From contig CAJWER010000017.1 of assembly GCA_913030785.1 (NCBI GenBank), positions 1 to 22,004 of the forward strand: a stretch of 22,004 bases of DNA, in the 5' to 3' direction. This DNA is from an uncultured Chloroflexota bacterium. Lineage in GTDB: Bacteria > Chloroflexota > Dehalococcoidia > Lucifugimonadales > CAJWER01. The position numbers and the translations under genes were made by a program. Positions 9,029 through 16,420 of the stretch are shown piece by piece. Numbering within the stretch: the stretch's first letter is position 1; every line of letters starts with the position of its first letter. The notes beneath the pieces are model-generated. The model searched no databases, was not told the DNA's origin, and saw only the letters and a program-made list of their open reading frames with translations.

Positions 9029-10687
9029 CTACACCTCTTGGATGTGCGTCAACACCTTCGGGCGACGTCGCGTCTCGTCGTACAAAAATTTGGAAACCGA
9101 ATTCGAAACAAGTGCTCTTAACTCATCCAACTCTAGGCGGCGACCGTTGGGTTGTTCTAGGGCAATCTGGGCCTCTTCCGAGGTTCTTTCCAGCAGGTCA
9201 GCCGATTCGTCCAACTCGACGAAGCCAGACGACAACAGGCTGGGGGCGTTGACGACCTCGCCAGAAGAGGCGTCCACAGATACAACGACAGTGACTACGC
9301 CTTCCCTAGCAAGCCGTCCACGCTCCGCGAGCACCTTCCCGTCGTCTCCCCACATGCGGCGGCCATTCACATAGACGTGCCCGGCGGGGATCCTGTCTAC
9401 GATGGTCCCATGGTCGGCGGTCAGCTCCAGAACGTCTCCGTCCTCGAGTACCATGACATTCGCTTCGGTCACCCCCATCGAACACGCGATCTCGGCGTGG
9501 GCCACCAGGTGCCGGTATTCACCGTGCACAGGAACGAAAAATTTCGGCTTTATCATCGCCAGCATCATCTTCAACTCCTCTCGGCTGGCATGGCCGTGGA
9601 CGTGGACCAGGGCGATCTTGCTGTGCAGCACCCGTGCTTTCTGGCGGTACAGGTTGTCGATGGTCCTGGATACGAGAGTCTCGTTCCCTGGAATAGGAGA
9701 AGCTGAAATAATCACCGTGTCCCCGGGAACTATCTCGACATCCTGATGGTCTCCGTTGGAGATACGGACAAGGGCGGATGTGGGCTCGCCCTGCGCCCCG
9801 GTCGCAAGGATGACGATCTTGTTCAGCGGGAGATTTGATGCCTCTCTCAAAGGTATGATGGTGCCGGCTGGAGCTTTCAAGTAGCCCATGTTCGTGGCCA
9901 TCTTGACGTTGTTGATCATGCTCCGGCCGATAACTGCCACCTTGCGATCACACTTGACGGCCGCATCGATCACCTGTTGCATCCGGGAGATCAGAGAAGC
10001 GAAGGTCGCCACCAACACCCGACCCTCTGCGCCAATGATTTCGCGCTCCAGCGCCTGGCCAACGACCTGCTCCGACTCGGTGTAGCCTTCGGACTCGGCA
10101 TATGTGGAGTCCGAGAGTAGCAGTAGTACCCCGCCGCCCGTGAGTTGCGACAACGCGGCGAAGTCTGTCGACTTTCCGTCTGCCGGGGTGTGATCGATCT
10201 TGAAGTCTCCGGTGTGTATTACAGTCCCCAACGGTGTCTGGAGGGCGATGCCCATGGCGTCGGGTATCGAGTGGCAGACCCTGAAAAACTCGGCCTTGAA
10301 TGCCCCTATCTTAAATGGGCTGTGAGGCTCGACGACGTTGAGCCGTGCATCTTTGAGCAGGCCGAATTCCTTGAGCTTCACGCTGATCAGACCGTGGGTG
10401 AGCCTGGATGCATAGACTGGCACGTTTAGCTCGGATAGCACGTATGGCAACGCGCCTATGTGGTCCTCGTGCCCATGCGTAATCAGGATCGCGCGGACGC
10501 GGGAGCTGTTCTCCTTCAGGTAACTTATGTCCGGGATAGCGAAATCTATCCCGGGCATCTCCTCGCTGGGGAATAGCACCCCTGAGTCGATTACTACTAT
10601 GTCGTTGCCATACTCCAGGGCCATCATGTTCTTGCCGATCTCTCCGAGACCGCCAAGAGGTATTACTCGCAGTGCTGTTTCTGTCAT
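9029..10687 (-). CDS. rnj: ribonuclease J
   Basis: Metallo-beta-lactamase/beta-CASP ribonuclease with 5' exonuclease and endonuclease activity in mRNA decay and rRNA maturation. Its 552 residues match the family's 550-560. The metal motif HGHEDH covers residues 71-76, HTGDFKID supplies later ligands, SDSTYAESEGYT is the conserved loop, and GHASREELKMMLAMIKPKFFVPVHGEYRHL carries the terminal beta-CASP and beta-lactamase motifs. The C-terminal RNase J domain (about 450-552) is present. It lies between the uracil-DNA glycosylase gene (55 bases upstream) and ftsK, all on the minus strand. Only one RNase J copy is visible, so J1 and J2 cannot be distinguished. Confidence 0.96.
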   Translation of the reverse strand: MTETALRVIPLGGLGEIGKNMMALEYGNDIVVIDSGVLFPSEEMPGIDFAIPDISYLKENSSRVRAILITHGHEDHIGALPYVLSELNVPVYASRLTHGLISVKLKEFGLLKDARLNVVEPHSPFKIGAFKAEFFRVCHSIPDAMGIALQTPLGTVIHTGDFKIDHTPADGKSTDFAALSQLTGGGVLLLLSDSTYAESEGYTESEQVVGQALEREIIGAEGRVLVATFASLISRMQQVIDAAVKCDRKVAVIGRSMINNVKMATNMGYLKAPAGTIIPLREASNLPLNKIVILATGAQGEPTSALVRISNGDHQDVEIVPGDTVIISASPIPGNETLVSRTIDNLYRQKARVLHSKIALVHVHGHASREELKMMLAMIKPKFFVPVHGEYRHLVAHAEIACSMGVTEANVMVLEDGDVLELTADHGTIVDRIPAGHVYVNGRRMWGDDGKVLAERGRLAREGVVTVVVSVDASSGEVVNAPSLLSSGFVELDESADLLERTSEEAQIALEQPNGRRLELDELRALVSNSVSKFLYDETRRRPKVLTHIQEV

Positions 10688-10742
10688 TTAGCTATGGAAT
10701 CCTCATTCAAGGGGGTGTGTGTCCGCGGTGTTGACCTGCGGA

Positions 10743-11345
10743 TCAAAAAAAACTAAGCTGCTCGGCAGGTGCCTCATCGATCTTTTCTGGGCCGGGTTCG
10801 GGCTTTTCAATCAGTCTGAGAAGGTTTCGGAAGTCGTCCTCGATCACCGGACGAAGCCTCGGGTTGTGAAGGGCGGCGGCCGGATGGTACATGGGATAGG
10901 CCGTCACGCCGTTCCAACTCCTGGGCTTGCCACGGGCCCGTCCGATCGACTCGCCGGGAAAAAACTGGTTGAACGAGTACTTACCCAGCATGACGACCAC
11001 CTTCGGTGCGATCATCTCGATCTGCGCGTCCAAGTACGGGTGGCACGCCTCTATTTCGCCCGGAAGTGGGTCTCTGTTATTCGGTGGTCTGCACTTGACC
11101 ACATTGGTTATGTAAACGTCCGGACGTCTGAGTCCAATTGCGGCAAGCATCTCGTCGAGGAACCTGCCGGACCGGCCCACGAACGGCCTGCCGTCGCGAT
11201 CCTCATTGAAGCCCGGTCCCTCTCCGATGAACATGATATCGGCGGTGGGAGAACCCTCGCCCGGAACGGCGTTGGTGCGCTTTTCCGAGAGGGAGCACTT
11301 GCGGCAATCATGAATCTGCCGGACCAGGTTTTCGAACTCAGACAT
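10743..11345 (-). CDS. uracil-DNA glycosylase, family 4 (iron-sulfur)
   Basis: Removes uracil from DNA, starting base-excision repair of deaminated cytosine. From ATG 11345 the protein has 200 residues. The four cysteines of the 4Fe-4S family 4 enzymes fall at Cys14, Cys17 (CRKC), Cys85 (VVKCRPPNNR) and Cys101 (EACHPYL). The catalytic motifs are GEGPG (41-45) and HPAAALH near the C-terminus. A GTG at 11372 in the same frame would add nine residues; I prefer the ATG because GAGGT lies just upstream and the cysteine spacing then fits the family. It lies between the nucleotidyltransferase gene and the RNase J gene, same strand. Family 5 enzymes are less likely given the GEGPG motif and length. 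Confidence 0.93.
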   Translation of the reverse strand: MSEFENLVRQIHDCRKCSLSEKRTNAVPGEGSPTADIMFIGEGPGFNEDRDGRPFVGRSGRFLDEMLAAIGLRRPDVYITNVVKCRPPNNRDPLPGEIEACHPYLDAQIEMIAPKVVVMLGKYSFNQFFPGESIGRARGKPRSWNGVTAYPMYHPAAALHNPRLRPVIEDDFRNLLRLIEKPEPGPEKIDEAPAEQLSFF

Positions 11346-11474
11346 GGGACCTCGGCCGGGGGGAGAATGCACCCAATCCTAGCAGGGGATCACGGCAGCG
11401 TCAATCTTCATTTCATGGTGGTTCTCGCAACGCTTTCCCTGCCTGTATAAAGCTGTGGACGCCGGAGAGCGCGA

Positions 11475-12458
11475 CTATTGAACCCTCCCCCCCGGCAAGG
11501 TCGCCACTACAGCGCCATTGCTGACAAGTTGACCATGAACGACCGCACTCGCCGCAACCCGTGAACCTCTGAGCACCACCGAGTCTGCGATTACGGCGCC
11601 GTCTCCTATTTGAGCGTCTCCCTCGACGTAGACATTTGGGCCGATCCTGCAATGTGCTCCGATGGACGTGCGAGATCCAATCGCCACCGGTGGCAAAAGC
11701 ACCGTCCCTTCTCCGATTGCGGTCGCAGATAGACCACCGGCAATCCACCCGCGCGACAGGTACTCCAGGTTTATCTTGAGGAGATCGGCAGGATCGGTGA
11801 GCGTCATCCTACCGGCAAACTGCACACCCATCACCACCCCACCGTCGTCGATCTGAGTCTGAATCGCGTCCTGAAGCTCCCTCTCACCCCGCTGGGAGAC
11901 CGCAACGCCGGGCAGAAATTTCATGAACGACTCTCTGAAGCAGTACAGGGGCAGGCTCGCGATGTTCGAGGGCGCCTCGCCGGGGGCTGGCTTTTCGACT
12001 ATCCGCCGGACTCGGTCGCCTACCATCTCCACGATGCCTGAGCGCCCGGTGCTCTCCGTCGGCACGGTCGCCAGGGCCAGGACCGCATCGGTGGCCTGGT
12101 CCGAATCCAACGCGCTGATCAGCCTACGCATGTCGGCCCTAGATACGAGATTGTCGCAGGCCGACAACACGAAGTCGCCGGTCACGACGGTCGAGGCACA
12201 GGCCAGGGCGTCAGACATGCCAGCAGGTGCTGGCTGAGTCACGATCTGGACATTGTCACGCCCAGCGAAGTGCTGCGCCATCTCGTGGTCACCAGGTCCG
12301 ACGACGACGACGAACTCGTCGATGCCGCAGAAGGCCATGTCCTCCATAACCCGCTCGATGATAGGCACGCCGGTTATAGGCAGCATGGCTTTTGATCGGT
12401 CGCGGGTTACGGACCCCAGGCGAGAACCCTTGCCCGCGCCGAGAACTATGCCTTGCAT
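11475..12458 (-). CDS. sugar-1-phosphate nucleotidyltransferase with left-handed beta-helix tail
   Basis: Probable NTP:sugar-1-phosphate nucleotidyltransferase making a nucleotide sugar. The first 230 residues are a GT-A/Rossmann pyrophosphorylase domain: MQGIVLGAGKGSRLG at the start, SKAMLPITGVPIIERV, then SACDNL as the metal/substrate loop and VEKPAPGEAPSN. The last 80 residues have hexapeptide-like repeats (IGEGTVLLPPVAIGSRTSIGAHCRIG) forming a left-handed beta-helix, as in GlmU/GlgC-like enzymes. ATG 12458 gives 327 residues; the frame opens further upstream, but that would overlap the preceding gene by about 120 bases and the family motif starts at this ATG. It begins one base after the kinase stop, so the two are translationally coupled. 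The substrate is not determined; the helix looks too short for a functional GlmU acetyltransferase domain. Confidence 0.85.
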   Translation of the reverse strand: MQGIVLGAGKGSRLGSVTRDRSKAMLPITGVPIIERVMEDMAFCGIDEFVVVVGPGDHEMAQHFAGRDNVQIVTQPAPAGMSDALACASTVVTGDFVLSACDNLVSRADMRRLISALDSDQATDAVLALATVPTESTGRSGIVEMVGDRVRRIVEKPAPGEAPSNIASLPLYCFRESFMKFLPGVAVSQRGERELQDAIQTQIDDGGVVMGVQFAGRMTLTDPADLLKINLEYLSRGWIAGGLSATAIGEGTVLLPPVAIGSRTSIGAHCRIGPNVYVEGDAQIGDGAVIADSVVLRGSRVAASAVVHGQLVSNGAVVATLPGGRVQ

Positions 12459-12459
12459 A

Positions 12460-13596
12460 TCATTCAGCCCGTACGACCAGCCCGTCCGTTGAAACCCGTG
12501 GCAGGCCGATCCTTGCATTGGGGAGTCCAGCGGAGTCGATAGCTCTTTCCCACGTATCCGCCAGTCGATGCTCTTCACCCGGTCGGGTCAGGGCAAAGAC
12601 CGACCCGCCGCCCCCGGCCCCGGTCAGCTTCGCGCCAAGCGCGCCGTTCTTCAGCGCCGTCTCTATTAGCAGGTTGTTGGCCCAGCCGGCGCCGTCTGAA
12701 AAGCCGCAGTAGACCATCATCTTGTCGACAAGGCGATGGTTATCGTTCATCAGCCGGCCCACCGCGGTCAGATCCCCGGCCAGCATGGCCGCCTTGCCGC
12801 GCCAGGCTGTCTCCCAGGCCGCGGTCATTAGCCGGACCATCGGAGGCGGTTCTCCGCCATCCCGCTGCCACCGGTGGTGCTCATCGAGATAGCGTGGGCG
12901 CATGGTGCTGTGGATGTCTCCGGAATCGCGCTCAAGGCCGGTCGAGGCCATTACCAGGGGCAGATCTTCGACCATGCCGTCCAGCCGTTCATAGGTCGCG
13001 TATGGCTCCTCTCCGATCGCGCGTTGCTCCAACTTGCCCCTGTAGTCGATGTAGGCGATGCCTCCGAATAGCGGCACGTAGCGGTCTGCGAAGCCGCACG
13101 TGATACCAAGCTCCTCGGCCTCTACTCGCTGAGTCAGCTCCGCTATTACATAGTCGTTGAGAATTCGGCGGTCGAGATCGTAGAACTCTCTGAGGCCCGC
13201 CAGGGTTAGTAGCACAAAAAGGGATGAGCCACCGAGTCCGCTCTGGAACGGCACGTCGGTCCATGTGGCTATCAGCACGCCCTGCGCGGCGTGTTTTGAC
13301 CTGAACTCGTCGCTGAAGGCGTGGAGACGGTTGACGGCCCCCTTTAGCAAGTCTGCGTCTCCGTCGTAGGGCAGGGGATATTTGTCTCCGCTAGTCTCAA
13401 CCTGTACCTGACGCGTTCCCCCGGCCTCTGATGCAACGAACTCCAGCACCAGGCCTTGGGCAGGCTCTAGCGATACACCGGCGCGAATGTCGATGGCGGC
13501 GGAGATGGTGGCGTAATCGCCTTCGTTGGCATCGCCAGGATTACCGAGCAGGTTGATACGCGCGGGTACTGTGAGAAATTGACGGCGGAAGCTCAG
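12460..13596 (-). CDS. GHMP-family sugar kinase, probable CTG start
   Basis: A GHMP kinase that phosphorylates a small molecule, probably a sugar C1 hydroxyl given its nucleotidyltransferase partner. Conserved motifs include PARINLLGNPGDANEGDY near the N-terminus, the phosphate loop SGLGGSSLFVLL, GFADRYVPLFGGIAYIDY and the C-terminal KLTGAGGGGSVFAL. The GFxDRxxxxxGG stretch resembles plant glucuronokinases, so a uronic acid or neutral sugar is a reasonable guess. The first GTG in frame (13449) would cut off the PARINLLG motif. The frame is open back to a stop at 13642-13644 and holds no ATG, GTG or TTG before 13449. CTG 13596 has GGAG 8 bases upstream and gives 378 residues beginning (M)SFRRQFLTVPARINLLG, so I propose it as the start. 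A possible -10 TAATAT lies at 13628-13633. Confidence 0.82.
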   Translation of the reverse strand: MSFRRQFLTVPARINLLGNPGDANEGDYATISAAIDIRAGVSLEPAQGLVLEFVASEAGGTRQVQVETSGDKYPLPYDGDADLLKGAVNRLHAFSDEFRSKHAAQGVLIATWTDVPFQSGLGGSSLFVLLTLAGLREFYDLDRRILNDYVIAELTQRVEAEELGITCGFADRYVPLFGGIAYIDYRGKLEQRAIGEEPYATYERLDGMVEDLPLVMASTGLERDSGDIHSTMRPRYLDEHHRWQRDGGEPPPMVRLMTAAWETAWRGKAAMLAGDLTAVGRLMNDNHRLVDKMMVYCGFSDGAGWANNLLIETALKNGALGAKLTGAGGGGSVFALTRPGEEHRLADTWERAIDSAGLPNARIGLPRVSTDGLVVRAE

Positions 13597-13658
13597 GGGG
13601 TCGACTCCAGGTTCCAGGATGCCGTCTATATTAGCCCATCGTCAGTCGCTATGCGTGG

Positions 13659-13692
13659 AAAAAAGAAAGGGCCCCGGAATTCCGGGGCCCTT
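13659..13692 (-). terminator. intrinsic terminator after acpP
   Basis: A perfect 26-base palindrome (13667-13692) has an 11-bp stem of AAGGGCCCCGG and an AATT loop. On the minus strand it is followed directly by TTTCTTTTTT. It begins 27 bases after the acpP stop, so it should end the yceD-rpmF-fabD-nusB-acpP transcript and separate it from the GHMP kinase gene. Confidence 0.93.
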
Positions 13693-13719
13693 GAGTGTCT
13701 TATGCAGGACAATCGCCTT

Positions 13720-13977
13720 TTAGTCCTCGACGTCGTGCTCTTTGAGGTAGTCGATAGCGTTTTGCACGCTAAGGATGCCCTCGGCCTCTTCGTCCGATAT
13801 CTCGATGGCGTTGCCGTCCGTACTGAACTCCTCTTCGAAGGCCATGATCAGCTCGACGAGGTCTAGAGAATCAGCGTTCAAGTCGTCGACAAATAATGCC
13901 TCTGGAATGACATCGTTTTCGTCCACGCTCAGCTTGTCGACCACGACCGCTTTGACTCGATCCATCACCGTTGCCAT
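13720..13977 (-). CDS. acpP: acyl carrier protein
   Basis: Small acidic carrier that holds growing fatty-acyl chains on a phosphopantetheine arm. From ATG 13977 it has 85 residues. GGAGG lies about 8 bases before that ATG, which rules out the upstream in-frame start that would add eight residues. The phosphopantetheine attachment site is Ser37 in DDLNADSLDLVEL. The rest is acidic and helical (AFEEEFSTDG...ISDEEAEGI), as expected. It is the last gene before the terminator at 13659-13692 and follows nusB by 65 bases, so it shares a block with fabD and rpmF. Confidence 0.96.
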   Translation of the reverse strand: MATVMDRVKAVVVDKLSVDENDVIPEALFVDDLNADSLDLVELIMAFEEEFSTDGNAIEISDEEAEGILSVQNAIDYLKEHDVED

Positions 13978-14006
13978 ACAATTACCTCCGTATTCTGTCA
14001 CAGTTC

Positions 14007-14028
14007 GTTCCGCCCAGGCAGGCGGGAC
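14007..14028 (-). promoter_or_regulatory. hairpin in the nusB-acpP gap
   Basis: GTTCCGCC (14007-14014) pairs with GGCGGGAC (14021-14028) over a six-base loop, with one mismatch in eight. On the minus strand it has no T-run after it, so it is not an intrinsic terminator. It may stabilise or mark processing of the acpP message, which needs high expression; this is inference. Confidence 0.35.
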
Positions 14029-14042
14029 AGGGAGCTTCCAAC

Positions 14043-14447
14043 CTACCTATTTTTTGCGGATGCGTACGACTCCATCACAGAGCCCAGCACGCCGTTGACA
14101 AACTTCGGGGTGCTCTCAGAGCCGTAAACCTTTCCCATCTCAACCGCCTCGTTGATGGCCACCTTGGGCGGGGTCTCTTTCCCTTCGATGATCTCGTAAA
14201 TCGCGACCCTGAGAATGTTTCTGTCCACCACGGCCATCTGCTCCAAGGGCCAGGAAGGGGCATGCGCCTCTATTATTGCATCTATCCGGTCCCCGTTTGC
14301 AAGCACTCCGGAGACGATGTGCCGGGAAAAGTTCGCGGCCGGACGTGAAAGCTTGTGTTCGGCAATTCTGCGCTTGATCGCGCGATTAGGATCGTGGCGG
14401 GTTCCGTCGCTCTCATACAATACCTGGAGGGCGACGGCCCTTGCCAT
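14043..14447 (-). CDS. nusB: transcription antitermination factor NusB
   Basis: All-helical RNA-binding protein that, with NusE (S10), promotes antitermination on rRNA operons. From ATG 14447 it has 134 residues, the usual size. Recognisable NusB segments are ARAVALQVLYESD, DRNILRVAIYEI, PPKVAINEAVEMGKVYGSE and KFVNGVLGSVME at the C-terminus. An in-frame TTG at 14495 would add 16 residues (NNTAQEGAGPPRSRH); since many NusB proteins carry an arginine-rich stretch before the first helix, that start remains possible. The longer frame overlaps fabD and is rejected. It lies between fabD and acpP, an unusual place for nusB. Confidence 0.9.
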   Translation of the reverse strand: MARAVALQVLYESDGTRHDPNRAIKRRIAEHKLSRPAANFSRHIVSGVLANGDRIDAIIEAHAPSWPLEQMAVVDRNILRVAIYEIIEGKETPPKVAINEAVEMGKVYGSESTPKFVNGVLGSVMESYASAKNR

Positions 14448-14521
14448 GTGCCTGGACCTTGGCGGTCCTGCGCCTTCCTGCGCGGTATTGTTCAAGGTAG
14501 ATGTTGTCGTTGAGTGGTCCG

Positions 14522-15481
14522 TCAGTTCTTTCGCAAGTTCAGAATCGCCTCGATGTTGCCCACACTGACGGCGCTGGCTGAGCGGTCGATGCGCTTGACC
14601 ATGCTGGACAGGGTCCTGCCCGGGCCGATCTCCACGAATTGCGAGACTCCTCGCTTCAGCATGTAATCCATCGACCGCTTCCACTGGACGCAGGTGATGA
14701 TCTGGCTGATGATCTCTCGCTTGACCTCTGAGCCCTTCTTCAGGGGCTTCCCGGTGCAGTTCGCCACAATGGGCACGGCCGGGTCCTTGAAGCTAAGGCT
14801 GCTTACTGCGTCGATGAGGCCAGCTCTGGCGGGCTCCATGAGGGCGGAGTGGAAAGCACCGCCTACTCGCAGCGGGATTACCTTCTTTGCACCACGGGCG
14901 ATAGCGAGGTCCAGGGCCTGGGCAACTGTCATCACGTCGCCGCTGATTACGATCTGCTCGGCAGTGTTGACGTTAGAGATGTATGTGCCGGTTTCGCGGC
15001 TTATCTCTTCAAGGGTCATTTCGTCGAGACCGAGCACGGCAGCCATGCTGCCCGGTCGCTGCTCGCAGGCCTCCTGCATCAGGCGCCCGCGCTCCTGCAC
15101 AAGCCTTGCAGTTTCTCCAACATCGAGTACGCCGGTGACAGCCAGTGCCGTAAACTCTCCAAGGCTGTGGCCGGCCACAAATGCCGGAGCTGGCATATCC
15201 TCTGGACCTAACTGCTCTTCCATCGCCTTGACGCAGGCGAGGCTCACGGCCATGATCGCCGGCTGGGCGTTCACCGTGTCTCGAAGTGCATCGTCCGGAC
15301 CGGAGAACACGAGCTTGGAGAGGGGGCGGCCAAGAGCCATGTCCACCTCGTGGAACACGGACCTGGCGGCGGGGGAGCTGTCATACAACTCACCGCCCAT
15401 GCCGACGCTCTGTACACCTTGCCCAGGGAACAGGTATCCAACCCCTGCGCCCTTTTTAGCCGATGCGATGCTGAAGGTCAT
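14522..15481 (-). CDS. fabD: malonyl-CoA:ACP transacylase
   Basis: Moves malonyl groups from CoA to acyl carrier protein, supplying extender units for fatty-acid synthesis. It has 319 residues, close to the usual 310. The start shows YLFPGQGVQSVGMG, the nucleophile Ser106 sits in GHSLGEF, followed by VQERGRLMQEA with the substrate-binding arginine, and FHSALMEPA supplies the catalytic histidine. VEIGPGRTLSSMVKRI is the usual C-terminal motif. The gene follows rpmF by 15 bases, and plsX, fabH and fabG, which often lie here, are absent. Malonyl-CoA substrate would come from the AccDA encoded further along the same strand. Confidence 0.96.
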   Translation of the reverse strand: MTFSIASAKKGAGVGYLFPGQGVQSVGMGGELYDSSPAARSVFHEVDMALGRPLSKLVFSGPDDALRDTVNAQPAIMAVSLACVKAMEEQLGPEDMPAPAFVAGHSLGEFTALAVTGVLDVGETARLVQERGRLMQEACEQRPGSMAAVLGLDEMTLEEISRETGTYISNVNTAEQIVISGDVMTVAQALDLAIARGAKKVIPLRVGGAFHSALMEPARAGLIDAVSSLSFKDPAVPIVANCTGKPLKKGSEVKREIISQIITCVQWKRSMDYMLKRGVSQFVEIGPGRTLSSMVKRIDRSASAVSVGNIEAILNLRKN

Positions 15482-15496
15482 GTTTGGTTTCTTGTC

Positions 15497-15694
15497 CTAT
15501 TGCTCGGACTCGGTGGAGGCTGTAGCAATGACCTGCCTGCCGTTGTAGTACCCGCACGATTGGCAGACCCTGTGGGGTAACCGCACGCTGTGGCACTGAG
15601 GGCATTCGCCCAGGCTTATTGGGCTCAACCCGTGGTGGGAGGCCTTCGCGCCCTTGCGGCCTCTGGAATGTTTTTTCTTAGGTAGTGGTGCCAT
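15497..15694 (-). CDS. rpmF: 50S ribosomal protein L32
   Basis: Small ribosomal protein of the large subunit, 65 residues. The basic N-terminus MAPLPKKKHSRGRKGAKASH is followed by a zinc ribbon with Cys31, Cys34, Cys44 and Cys47 (CPQC...CQSC), so this is the zinc-binding form. Its ATG directly follows the TAA of yceD with no gap, which implies translational coupling. YceD-L32-fatty-acid gene order is conserved in many bacteria. Confidence 0.96.
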   Translation of the reverse strand: MAPLPKKKHSRGRKGAKASHHGLSPISLGECPQCHSVRLPHRVCQSCGYYNGRQVIATASTESEQ

Positions 15695-16204
15695 TTAGTT
15701 CACTCTGCTATCCGGTCTATCGGAGACCGCCATCTTGAGCATCTCTGCCCAGGGACTGCCTCGCGCTTCGTGATCACACACGCACGCCGTCTCATTCAGG
15801 TCCGCCCCACATCGGGAGCATATGCCCTGGCAGTCCTCCCGACAGACTGGCTTGACCGGGACTGCCAGGTATAGGTACTGTTCCAACGCCTCGGTCAGGT
15901 CCAAAATTCTCTTGTCGTCTATCGCAGGGGCCTCAGGTTGCTCGCCTGAAGGCTCATCATTCGAATGGAACGCCTCTTCTTCGAACGCCACGTCGATTCT
16001 TTGGCCGAACTCTTTTAGGCAGCGACTACAGGTGCTCTGTGTGTCCGTGCTCATCTTGGCACTGACCAACACGCCCTTGTCGGTCCTCATTAGCTTCATG
16101 GAGCCTGCAATTCGGCTATTGCCGGATTCAAGCTCCTCGTCGACCGCATATTCGCGAATCGACCCGATCGCTTCATTCAGTAGTTGCGACACGTTGATCT
16201 TCAT
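15695..16204 (-). CDS. yceD: YceD/DUF177 family protein
   Basis: A 169-residue member of the YceD (DUF177) family, usually encoded just before rpmF and linked to 23S rRNA accumulation; its biochemical role is not settled. Cysteine pairs are visible at 59/62 (CSRC) and in the C-terminal cluster 121, 125, 129, 132, 141 and 143 (CREDCQGICSRCGADLN), suggesting metal binding. The middle region (about 75-100) is acidic. A strong promoter lies about 50-80 bases upstream of the ATG. It is the first gene of the yceD-rpmF-fabD-nusB-acpP block. Confidence 0.9.
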   Translation of the reverse strand: MKINVSQLLNEAIGSIREYAVDEELESGNSRIAGSMKLMRTDKGVLVSAKMSTDTQSTCSRCLKEFGQRIDVAFEEEAFHSNDEPSGEQPEAPAIDDKRILDLTEALEQYLYLAVPVKPVCREDCQGICSRCGADLNETACVCDHEARGSPWAEMLKMAVSDRPDSRVN

Positions 16205-16256
16205 CCCGACACCACCCCGCGTCTATGTGCCGAACGCGAACTACTCGCAGCGGCGT

Positions 16257-16285
16257 ATTTTAGTCTCGACGGGGCATTGTGTCAA
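16257..16285 (-). promoter_or_regulatory. sigma70-type promoter for yceD-rpmF-fabD
   Basis: On the minus strand, TTGACA (plus 16280-16285) and TAAAAT (plus 16257-16262) are separated by exactly 17 bases. Transcription would start near 16250, leaving a leader of about 46 bases before the yceD ATG at 16204. This is the best-matched promoter I found in the window. Confidence 0.8.
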
Positions 16286-16420
16286 GTTTCACACAAGAGT
16301 CGTAGTTACCAATTTGGGGTCGTCCGGTCTTCGGCTGGTACACTATGCCCATGGGTTGTAGGCCCCACGATTCTTTATGGGAGGCGCAACTGAACGCCCC
16401 CTCCGTACGAGCCAGTCACC

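Noticed and set aside
10719..11450. 243-codon plus-strand frame opposite the uracil-DNA glycosylase
   Set aside because: It mirrors the glycosylase gene; no recognisable domain, and the minus-strand protein has all four iron-sulfur cysteines.
12459..12578. N-terminal extension of the nucleotidyltransferase
   Set aside because: It overlaps the GHMP kinase C-terminus, and the family's first strand begins at ATG 12458.
14448..14684. N-terminal extension of the nusB frame
   Set aside because: It overlaps the 3' part of fabD in another frame and its sequence is unlike NusB; the family starts near 14447-14495.
14694..15548. 284-codon plus-strand frame opposite fabD
   Set aside because: Serine/arginine/alanine-rich translation typical of an antisense shadow; fabD is intact on the other strand.
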